Source of the DNA: Lachnospiraceae bacterium
GTDB taxonomy: Bacteria > Bacillota > Clostridia > Lachnospirales > Lachnospiraceae
Reading direction: 5' to 3'
NCBI GenBank assembly: GCA_017553035.1
Contig: JAFZNE010000129.1
Span: 1 to 36,504 of the forward strand
DNA length: 36,504 bases
Both the position numbers and the translations under genes were made by a program. How positions within the stretch are numbered: the first letter of the stretch is position 1; each line of letters begins with the position of its first letter. This document shows positions 24,960 to 31,804 of this stretch, one piece after another. A model generated the notes under the pieces. It was not told the origin of the DNA. It made no database searches and worked only from the letters and a program-made list of their open reading frames with translations.

Positions 24960-26498
24960 ATGGAATTTATCACCAGAAGTCAGAAAAGAAAGATAATAAT
25001 CACGACATTTATCTACCTTTTCCTTATCCTTATCGCGGCACAGCTGCTGTATATCAGAAAAGTCGCAAATATGACCCCGATATATGTTGTTAATGTTTCG
25101 GTCGACATTTTCGGGATGATAATGGGATATGTGCTTTTTATCTGTTGTCTGATCGATGTCCAGAAAACCGGTGCGAATTATTTTTATTTCTTCCTGCTGC
25201 TGAACGCTACATATTTCGGACTCTTTACGGATGCATGTGCATGGCTTATGGATGGCATTCCGAAATACAGATGGCTGAATGTAGCCGATAATACGCTTTA
25301 TTACATGTGCGCCCCGATCGCGGCCTACTTCTTCTGGCGGTTTGTGAAGTCGCGCATTAAGTCGGCAAGACCGCTGATGAGGATATTTGAGATCATCATA
25401 CGTGTGGGACTGGCTGTTTCGCTTGCTCTCATTGTCGCAAATCTGTTTCTGCATTTTTATTTCAATGTCGATGAGGCGGGAATTTATCACAGGACCGCAT
25501 TTTACAGTATTACGCTGATCTGTCCGATGTTTACCATGCTTGCGACGCTCGGGCTTGTCGTACTCGAGAGAAAACAGCTCAGCAGATATCAGCAGGTTGC
25601 GGTACTTGTCTATGTTGCGGCGCCGCTTGTGAGTTCGATAATGACGATGAATGTCTATGGGCTTTCGATCTCATTTGCCATGAATATGATGGTCATGCTG
25701 CTGATGTACTGTGTCCTGAATGTAACACAGGGCAGGGAAAAGGCGATCGCGGACAGGGATCTTACGGTTGCGGCGGCAATTCAGGAAAACATGCTCCCGA
25801 ACAGATTTCCCGCATTTCCGGACAGAAAAGAGTTTGATCTGTATGCAACGATGACGCCGGCTAAAGAGGTCGGAGGGGATTTCTACGATTTCTTTATGGT
25901 GGATGATGATCATCTGGCACTCGTTATGGCGGATGTATCGGGAAAAGGCGTTCCGGCTGCGCTGTTTATGATGGTATCGAAAATGCTCATCAAAAACCGT
26001 GTGCAGACCGGGGAGAGTCCCGGTAAGGCCCTGGTCAACGTGAATAACCAGCTTATTGAAGGAAACAGGGCAGAGATGTTTGTCACAGTATGGCTCGCGG
26101 TACTTGAAATTTCGACAGGCAAGGGAGTTGCGGCCAATGCCGGTCACGAACATCCGGTACTGAAGCGGGCGGACGGACAGTATGAACTCATAAAATACCG
26201 TCATTCTCCTGCGGTCGCAACGATAGAAGAAATACCGTTCAGGGAGCATGAATTTGAACTCCATGCGGGGGATACGCTGTTTGTCTATACGGACGGCGTT
26301 CCCGAGGCGTCTGATGCGCAGGAGGAGCTGTTCGGTACCGACAGGATGCTTGAAGCACTTAACAGTGAACCTGACGCGGGCCCGGAGAAAGTCCTGGAAA
26401 ATGTCATGAACGGTATTACGGAATTTGTTGCCGGTGCAAAACAGTTCGATGATATAACAATGCTGTGTTTCAGATATAACGGAATACCTGTTGCCTGA
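24960..26498 (+). CDS. Seven-helix membrane protein with SpoIIE/RsbU-type PP2C phosphatase
   Basis: The N-terminal half (about 1-250) is a bundle of roughly 7 helices (FIYLFLILIAAQLL, VVNVSVDIFGMIMGYVLF and later ones) resembling 7TM sensor modules, with no large extracytoplasmic domain. The C-terminal half (about 265-512) is a PP2C phosphatase with EVGGDFYDFF, MADVSGKGVPAA, YTDGVPEA and QFDDITML. It is a second phosphatase for the same kind of STAS target but with a different input. An AAGAGGT site precedes the ATG. Its TGA overlaps an ATG (26498) in the frame of the kinase gene. Having two sensors on the same output domain suggests integration of two signals. Confidence 0.9.
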   Translation: MEFITRSQKRKIIITTFIYLFLILIAAQLLYIRKVANMTPIYVVNVSVDIFGMIMGYVLFICCLIDVQKTGANYFYFFLLLNATYFGLFTDACAWLMDGIPKYRWLNVADNTLYYMCAPIAAYFFWRFVKSRIKSARPLMRIFEIIIRVGLAVSLALIVANLFLHFYFNVDEAGIYHRTAFYSITLICPMFTMLATLGLVVLERKQLSRYQQVAVLVYVAAPLVSSIMTMNVYGLSISFAMNMMVMLLMYCVLNVTQGREKAIADRDLTVAAAIQENMLPNRFPAFPDRKEFDLYATMTPAKEVGGDFYDFFMVDDDHLALVMADVSGKGVPAALFMMVSKMLIKNRVQTGESPGKALVNVNNQLIEGNRAEMFVTVWLAVLEISTGKGVAANAGHEHPVLKRADGQYELIKYRHSPAVATIEEIPFREHEFELHAGDTLFVYTDGVPEASDAQEELFGTDRMLEALNSEPDAGPEKVLENVMNGITEFVAGAKQFDDITMLCFRYNGIPVA

Positions 26499-26530
26499 TG
26501 CTCATTTTCATTCGCGTTACGGAGATTATG

Positions 26531-26950
26531 ATGAAAGAATTGACAATAGAAGCAAAAACGGATAATCTTGATAGTGTGATCGATTTCATAAATGCACAGC
26601 TCGAGGAGCTGGAATGCAGCATGAAGATCCGGATGCAGATAGATATCGCGGTTGAAGAACTGTTCGTAAATATCGCCAGCTATGCTTATCAGGATGATGA
26701 CCGGCCGGGAACGGCGACTGTAATTTTTGATACGGAAAAGGATGAGAATGTTACGGCAATGATCACTTTTATTGACTGCGGCATTCCTTTTAACCCGCTG
26801 GAGCGGGAAGATCCGGATACTTCGCTTTCGGCGGATAAAAGACCGATCGGAGGACTCGGGATATTTATTTCAAAGAAGAACATGGATAGTATGCGGTATG
26901 AGTACAAAGAAGGCAAAAACATACTTACAATCTATAAGCAACTTTTTTAA
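26531..26950 (+). CDS. RsbW/SpoIIAB-like serine kinase (HATPase_c_2), free-standing
   Basis: This 139-residue single-domain GHKL ATPase carries an N-box (IAVEELFVNIASYAYQ: Glu42, Glu43, Asn47), G1 (FIDCGIPFNP: Asp82, Gly84) and G2 (IGGLGIFISKKNMD). The size fits RsbW-like kinases, which phosphorylate a STAS antagonist and hold a target when the antagonist is unavailable. The ATG at 26531 has a GGAG site 6 bases upstream. ATG 26498, overlapping the previous stop, and ATG 26528 are alternatives. The STAS gene follows 18 bases later, the usual kinase-antagonist pairing in the opposite order to rsbVW. No sigma factor gene is present, so the kinase's final target is unknown. Confidence 0.9.
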   Translation: MKELTIEAKTDNLDSVIDFINAQLEELECSMKIRMQIDIAVEELFVNIASYAYQDDDRPGTATVIFDTEKDENVTAMITFIDCGIPFNPLEREDPDTSLSADKRPIGGLGIFISKKNMDSMRYEYKEGKNILTIYKQLF

Positions 26951-26968
26951 GCAAAAGGAGGGTAAAAA

Positions 26969-27268
26969 ATGTTAAACATTACTAAGGATCTTAACGGCAC
27001 CGAATTGTCTTTCGCTCTGGAAGGCAGGCTTGATACTGTTACGGCACCTCAGCTTGAGAGCGAGGTAAAATCGTCGGTTGACGGAGTGGATAAAATGGTA
27101 GTTGACTGCGCAAAACTCGAGTATATTTCCAGCGCGGGCCTGCGTGTACTGCTTCTCGCACAGAAGATCATGAATGAAAAGGGTTCTCTGGTTGTCCGCA
27201 ATGTTTCGGAAGAAGTTATGGAAATATTCGAAGTTACCGGCTTTGTGGATATTTTGACTATCGAATGA
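26969..27268 (+). CDS. STAS-domain anti-sigma factor antagonist-like protein
   Basis: The 99-residue STAS domain has the signature LEYISSAGLRVLLLAQK. The predicted phosphorylated residue is Ser55 by comparison with RsbV, with Ser54 adjacent. A strong AAAAGGAGGG ribosome site suggests high synthesis, as expected for a stoichiometric switch partner. It is a clear paralogue of the protein at 3570 (both share GRLD-x-TVAPQL-like and YI-x-SAGLRV segments). Its neighbours are the RsbW-like kinase upstream and a divergent protein 16 bases downstream. It is the obvious substrate for the kinase and for the two phosphatases. Confidence 0.92.
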   Translation: MLNITKDLNGTELSFALEGRLDTVTAPQLESEVKSSVDGVDKMVVDCAKLEYISSAGLRVLLLAQKIMNEKGSLVVRNVSEEVMEIFEVTGFVDILTIE

Positions 27269-27283
27269 TTTCGGAGGTTATTT

Positions 27284-27916
27284 ATGCAGACAGATAAGAT
27301 CAAAGTTACTTCCAGCGGCTCGGGCTCAACACAGGCGATCGAAGAGGCAGCGAAATTTGCGGATTATGTCGGACTTGACCGCAAATCATCACTTCGTCTG
27401 AGACTTCTGGCAGAAGAAATGCTGGGCATGGTTACCGCCATTACCGAGGATTTCTCGGCGCAGTTCTGGATCGAAAGCGTTGAAGACGGAAACTGCAAGC
27501 TCCACCTGACAGCCCGGACGATCATGGATTATGCGAAGAAAAGAGAACTCATAGATGCTTCAAGCGATAAAAAGAATGCCGCTGCAAAGGGTATCATGGG
27601 CAAGATCAGGCAGATCATAGAGAACAGCCTTTACAGTATCGATGAGGCGGGAAGCCTTTCGGCAGAATACGGCGGAACACCGCTTATGTACGGGGAGATG
27701 GGAATGGGCGATCCCGGTGCATCTCTCGAGGCATCAACATATTACTGGTCTCTTCAGAAATACAGAAGCCGTGTAGCCGAGTACGGCACGGAAAATGATG
27801 CCGGAAAAGAGGCCTGGGATGAGCTTGAAAAATCAATCGTTGCCAATATTGCCGATGACGTCAGCGTTGCGGTAAAAGGTGACATAGTTGAATTAGTCAT
27901 AACCAAGAAATTTTAA
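27284..27916 (+). CDS. Unrecognised protein, possibly a degenerate RsbW-like ATPase (210 aa)
   Basis: I do not recognise this protein by motif. The segment LRLRLLAEEMLGMV (about 37-50) resembles the N-box helix of GHKL ATPases but lacks the Mg-binding Asn. No G1 Asp-x-Gly box is visible. GIMGKIRQII near 103-112 might be a remnant of the lid/G2 region. A Gly/Met-rich stretch (about 128-145, YGGTPLMYGEMGMG) and a helical part precede a closing strand (DIVELVITKKF). It is cytoplasmic. Its place directly after the STAS gene, with a good GGAGG site and before a terminator-like hairpin, marks it as the last member of the partner-switch operon. It could be a STAS-binding decoy or output protein. Confidence 0.6.
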   Translation: MQTDKIKVTSSGSGSTQAIEEAAKFADYVGLDRKSSLRLRLLAEEMLGMVTAITEDFSAQFWIESVEDGNCKLHLTARTIMDYAKKRELIDASSDKKNAAAKGIMGKIRQIIENSLYSIDEAGSLSAEYGGTPLMYGEMGMGDPGASLEASTYYWSLQKYRSRVAEYGTENDAGKEAWDELEKSIVANIADDVSVAVKGDIVELVITKKF

Positions 27917-27925
27917 GGAAGCCTG

Positions 27926-27948
27926 GTAGGAGGGAAATCCCCTCCTAC
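27926..27948 (+). terminator. Terminator-like hairpin after the partner-switch operon
   Basis: A perfect 9-bp stem (GTAGGAGGG at 27926-27934, CCCTCCTAC at 27940-27948) with a 5-base loop follows 10 bases after the stop. The following run (TCGGTTTATC) is only weakly T-rich, so termination may be partial. The stem also contains AGGAGGG, which could mimic a ribosome site. Confidence 0.6.
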
Positions 27949-28009
27949 TCGGTTTATCAGCAGTTGAATCCCATTTCGGAATAATACTTACAGACATGGA
28001 GATTAAAGC

Positions 28010-29404
28010 ATGGATTTTACGGAAACGATCAAGTCATTTCATCAGAGAGCGTGCATTCTCGCAGTCGAGAGCACGGGAGAAGGCGAACGTGATAAGATCA
28101 CGGTTGTTGCGGCGAATGAGGAATATCTGATCTCTGTCAACAAACAAAATGAGCCCTTTGTTCCGGGACGTCCGTACACATACTATATCGAGCCAGACAG
28201 GAATTTCGAAATAATGTGCGGCAGATGCTCAAGCAAGCAGAAAGCCCAGCATCAGTACGTCAATGCGGAACTGTATAAAGCCTGGCTGGACTTGTATATG
28301 ATACCGCTTGAATCAGACGATGATAATGTGAAGTATTGTCTGTTCTCATACGATATGACTCCGCAGCCCGAATCGGCAAAGCTGCTTGATATTTCGGAGA
28401 GTACTGCGATGCAGGTGCTTAAAACCTGTATCAGGCTTCGTAAAACGGATGATTTTCAGGCTGCGATGGATTCGATCATCAAGGATATCAGGAAGATGTG
28501 CGATTCAAGTGCCTGCAGCATCCTTCTGACCGATTTTGATGAGCGCAAATGCAAGATACTCTGCGTTGACCATGATGATTCATTTTCTATGGATCGCGAT
28601 GACATCGTATTCATGGATGAATTTATCTATGTGGCGGAGACCTGGCGTGATCTGATGGCTGGAAGCAACTGCTACATAATTGCCGATGAAAATGATATGA
28701 AGATCGTCGAGGAGAAGGATCCCGAATGGGCCAAAACCCTGAGGATTTCCGGAATTTACAATGTTGTTCTGTATCCCTTAAGGATCAAAAATAAGATCCT
28801 CGGCTACATCTGGGCTACCAATTTCAACGCCGACAAGATACAGAATATCAAGGAAGTCATGGAACTTAACGCATTCCTGCTGGCGGCCGAGATCGCGAAC
28901 CATCAGATGTTTGAAAAGATGAATTTCATGAGCCGGTACGATATTTTGACCGGAGTAATGAACCGTAACGCGATGAATACTCGTGTTGAGGAGAGCAAGT
29001 CGGGCAAGAATCCGCTCACAGAAGACTTCGGTGTAGTATTCGTCGATCTGAACGGGCTGAAACGTATCAATGACTGTAAAGGCCATACCGCAGGCGATGA
29101 AATGATCAAATCGGTTGCATCAAAGCTCAGGGATATATTTGACGGATACGAGATCTATCGTGCGGGCGGTGATGAATTCATGATCCTTGCGGAAGGCTGC
29201 CCGAAGAACAAGTTTGATTACATGGTAGGAAAACTGAAAGAGCAGGATCTTGATACCGAAGCGGCGAGATTTGCGGTAGGAAGCTATTATGACGACGGGG
29301 ATCATGATATCAAGGCCGCATTAAGAGCTGCTGATACCGATATGTACAATGATAAATCCAGCTTCTATCATAAGCATCCCGAGATGAGCAGAAGAAGCGG
29401 GTAA
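28010..29404 (+). CDS. Cytoplasmic GGDEF protein (probable diguanylate cyclase) with GAF-like sensor
   Basis: The C-terminal domain (about 305-464) has a full GGDEF signature, YRAGGDEFMIL, with the metal-binding FVDLNGLKRIND motif, so cyclic-di-GMP synthesis is likely. A GAF-like domain (about 150-300; SSACSILLTDFDERKCKILCVDHDDS, VVLYPLRIKNKILGYIW) and an N-terminal PAS-like region (1-130; VVAANEEYLI) may sense a small molecule. No membrane segments are seen. No RxxD inhibitory site was noticed five residues before the GGDEF. The start follows a GGAG site (27998-28001). It lies just after the partner-switch operon, separated by a hairpin, and ends 13 bases before the AmmeMemoRadiSam gene. Linkage to the STAS switch is possible but unproven. 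Confidence 0.87.
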   Translation: MDFTETIKSFHQRACILAVESTGEGERDKITVVAANEEYLISVNKQNEPFVPGRPYTYYIEPDRNFEIMCGRCSSKQKAQHQYVNAELYKAWLDLYMIPLESDDDNVKYCLFSYDMTPQPESAKLLDISESTAMQVLKTCIRLRKTDDFQAAMDSIIKDIRKMCDSSACSILLTDFDERKCKILCVDHDDSFSMDRDDIVFMDEFIYVAETWRDLMAGSNCYIIADENDMKIVEEKDPEWAKTLRISGIYNVVLYPLRIKNKILGYIWATNFNADKIQNIKEVMELNAFLLAAEIANHQMFEKMNFMSRYDILTGVMNRNAMNTRVEESKSGKNPLTEDFGVVFVDLNGLKRINDCKGHTAGDEMIKSVASKLRDIFDGYEIYRAGGDEFMILAEGCPKNKFDYMVGKLKEQDLDTEAARFAVGSYYDDGDHDIKAALRAADTDMYNDKSSFYHKHPEMSRRSG

Positions 29405-29417
29405 ACCGGAGAGAGAT

Positions 29418-30812
29418 ATGTCAATTGTTGGAGCTTTTATGGTACCACATCCGCCGATGATCGTACCGGAGATAGGCGGAGGCAGGGAAAAAGACATTCA
29501 GAAAACGATAGATGCCTACATGCAGGTTGCGGAGCGGATCGCGGAATTGAAGCCTGAAACGATCATTATTTCGAGTCCGCATTCGATCCTTTATGCCGAC
29601 TATTTTCATATTTCGCCCGGAAAGAGTGCGCACGGGTCTTTTTCGGAATTCGGAGCACCTTCGGTGAAATTTGATGTGGAATACGATACCGAATTTGTTA
29701 ACTGCATCGTTGAAAAAGCCGCCGAACTCAGGTTTCCGGCAGGAACCCTCGGCGAGAAGAAGCCTGCGCTCGATCACGGCACCATGGTACCGCTGTGGTT
29801 TATCACCCGGAAATATAAGGATTTTAAGCTGGTCAGGACGGGAATGTCCGGACTTGACCTTACAAAGCACTATGAATACGGGATGATGATAAAGGAAGCC
29901 GCAGAGAAACTAGGCAGGCGCACCGTATTCGTTGCAAGCGGGGACCTGTCGCACAAGCTTCAGGAGTATGGGCCGTACGGATATGCTCCCGAAGGACCCA
30001 GGTACGATAAGCGGATCATGGATGTGTGCGGTAATGCGCGGTTTGGGGAATTGTTCGATTTCGAGGAGAGTTTCTGCGAAAAGGCCGCGGAATGCGGACA
30101 CCGTTCATTTGTGATCATGGCCGGAGCACTCGACGGTGTTGATGTTGAGGCCAGACAGCTGGTACATGAGGATATTACCGGCGTAGGATACGGGATATGC
30201 ACGTTTTTGCCGAAGAATAACGGCCGGCCGGTCGAAGAACGCAGATTTCTTGAAGCAAGGCTTGCCGCGGAAGAGCAAAAACTCCTCGAGAAGAGGGAAA
30301 GATCAGATGCATATGTGAAACTTGCCCGTGATACTATTGAATATTATGTCCGAAATCACAAAGTGATCAAGATACCCGAGGATCTGCCCGAAGAGATGCT
30401 GCATGAGAAATCCGGGACATTTGTATCCGTACATGAACATGACAGGCTCAGGGGCTGTATCGGGACTTTCCTTCCTACCTGGGATTGCATAGCAAAAGAG
30501 ATCATTCAGAATGCGATCAGTGCGGTATCGACGGATCCGAGATTCGATCCGGTGGAAGAGGATGAACTGAAGTGGCTCGATATCAATGTTGATGTTTTGA
30601 GCACACCCGAGCAGATCGAATCGAAAGATGATCTTGATGTTAAGAAATACGGAGTGATCGTCCAATGCGGCAATAAGCGCGGCCTGCTGCTTCCCGATCT
30701 TGACGGAGTCGATACGGTCGAGCAGCAGCTTTCAATAGCTATGCGCAAGGGAAACATTGCTCCCGGAAGCAAGGTGGATCTGTACAGATTTGAAGTGGTA
30801 AGGCATGTCTGA
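29418..30812 (+). CDS. AmmeMemoRadiSam system fusion: MEMO/LigB-like domain plus AMMECR1 domain
   Basis: The 464-residue protein joins two domains usually called AmmeMemoRadiSam systems B and A. Residues 1-270 are a class III extradiol dioxygenase-like (MEMO) domain: HPPMIVPEIGGG, IIISSPHS, LDHGTMVPLWF and VFVASGDLSHKL carry the conserved histidines. After a charged helix, residues about 290-464 are an AMMECR1 domain with the hallmark LRGCIGTF (about 343-350) and SVSVHEHDRLRG-like context. The radical SAM partner follows after a 67-base gap. The three components co-occur widely in bacteria and archaea, and their shared reaction is still poorly defined. It is cytoplasmic. The fused order matches that seen in many anaerobes. 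Confidence 0.9.
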   Translation: MSIVGAFMVPHPPMIVPEIGGGREKDIQKTIDAYMQVAERIAELKPETIIISSPHSILYADYFHISPGKSAHGSFSEFGAPSVKFDVEYDTEFVNCIVEKAAELRFPAGTLGEKKPALDHGTMVPLWFITRKYKDFKLVRTGMSGLDLTKHYEYGMMIKEAAEKLGRRTVFVASGDLSHKLQEYGPYGYAPEGPRYDKRIMDVCGNARFGELFDFEESFCEKAAECGHRSFVIMAGALDGVDVEARQLVHEDITGVGYGICTFLPKNNGRPVEERRFLEARLAAEEQKLLEKRERSDAYVKLARDTIEYYVRNHKVIKIPEDLPEEMLHEKSGTFVSVHEHDRLRGCIGTFLPTWDCIAKEIIQNAISAVSTDPRFDPVEEDELKWLDINVDVLSTPEQIESKDDLDVKKYGVIVQCGNKRGLLLPDLDGVDTVEQQLSIAMRKGNIAPGSKVDLYRFEVVRHV

Positions 30813-30879
30813 GGAAGCGCCGGCAAGATCAACGTTTCCACGGGGATTTTTATAATCGGATAAGGTTTTGGAGATCGAT

Positions 30880-31731
30880 ATGACCGAATGTGATGTTTGT
30901 TTCAGAAAATGCAGGCTGGACGAAGGCAGGACCGGACTCTGCAACGGCAGGGTGTGTAAGAACGGGAAGGTAGTCGCTTCGAATTACGGAAAGGTAACGT
31001 CGGTGGGGCTCGATCCGATCGAGAAAAAGCCTCTGATGCGATACAAACCGGGAAGCTGGATACTGTCTGTTGGTTCGTACGGCTGCAACCTGATGTGTCC
31101 CTTCTGCCAGAACAGCGATATTTCATGGTCAGAAGAAGCAAGAGATGCGGCAGAGGATGCCGATATGATCGATCCCCGGGACATTGCGAGAAAAGCATCG
31201 GAACTTGTTTCACACGGCAATATCGGTGTTGCGTATACTTACAACGAGCCTCTGATAGGCTACGAATTTGTACGCGATACCGCTAAACTCGTGAAAGAAG
31301 CGGGACTTGACAATGTGATCGTCACCAACGGTACCGCGAACACTTGGGTGTTGGACGAGCTCAGTCCTTATATCGATGCCATGAATATAGACCTGAAAGC
31401 ATTTTCGGACAGATTCTACCGTAAGCTTGTCAAAGGCGATCTCGATATGGTAAAGAACTTCATTTCCGAGGCGGTAAAGGTCTGCCATGTAGAGCTTACC
31501 ACACTGATAATCCCCGGAGAGAATGACAGCGAGGATGAGATCAGGAACTTAAGCGGGTGGGTTGCCGGCCTTGAGGGCAAGGTTCCCGGCAATGAGATAC
31601 CCCTGCATATTACACGTTTCTTCCCGCGCTATAAGATGACCGACAGAGAGGCTACATCGGTGGAGACCGTATACAGGCTGGCTGAGGTGGCGAGGGAAAA
31701 CCTGAAATATGTTTATGAGGGGAATGTGTGA
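30880..31731 (+). CDS. amrS: AmmeMemoRadiSam system radical SAM enzyme
   Basis: The 283-residue protein has the radical SAM Cys-x3-Cys-x2-Cys motif in YGCNLMCPFCQN (Cys69, Cys73, Cys76), a Cys-rich N-terminus (ECDVCFRKCRLDEGRTGLC) typical of the AmrS / PflA-like group, and the TNGT and NIDLKAF motifs of the barrel. It binds a [4Fe-4S] cluster and splits S-adenosylmethionine to start radical chemistry. ATG 30880 is preferred over the in-frame TTG 30868 owing to the GGAG site 6 bases upstream. Its place directly after the fused MEMO-AMMECR1 gene supports the system assignment. The substrate is not established. Not a glycyl-radical activase: no such enzyme is in view. Confidence 0.9.
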   Translation: MTECDVCFRKCRLDEGRTGLCNGRVCKNGKVVASNYGKVTSVGLDPIEKKPLMRYKPGSWILSVGSYGCNLMCPFCQNSDISWSEEARDAAEDADMIDPRDIARKASELVSHGNIGVAYTYNEPLIGYEFVRDTAKLVKEAGLDNVIVTNGTANTWVLDELSPYIDAMNIDLKAFSDRFYRKLVKGDLDMVKNFISEAVKVCHVELTTLIIPGENDSEDEIRNLSGWVAGLEGKVPGNEIPLHITRFFPRYKMTDREATSVETVYRLAEVARENLKYVYEGNV

Positions 31732-31739
31732 AATAATAA

Positions 31740-31768
31740 TTGACAAATCGACCGTCAAAACATAAGAT
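31740..31768 (+). promoter_or_regulatory. Sigma-A-type promoter for valS
   Basis: TTGACA (31740-31745) is followed by a 17-base spacer and TAAGAT (31763-31768). With a start near 31775 this leaves a leader of about 30 bases before valS, too short for a T-box. It is the best-formed promoter in the window. Confidence 0.7.
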
Positions 31769-31804
31769 ATAAAGAAATATTTTCAAAATAAGGAGTGCGG
31801 AACA

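Noticed and set aside
24303-25490. Long open frame (395 codons) on the - strand
   Set aside because: It lies opposite the two phosphatase genes, has no recognisable motif and is explained by their codon pattern. The same holds for long - strand frames at 17303-18328, 1507-2220, 564-1187 and 25671-26264.
18889-27916. Sigma factor gene belonging to the partner switch
   Set aside because: All frames of the operon were considered and none has sigma region 2 or 4 features. The absence is treated as a finding instead.
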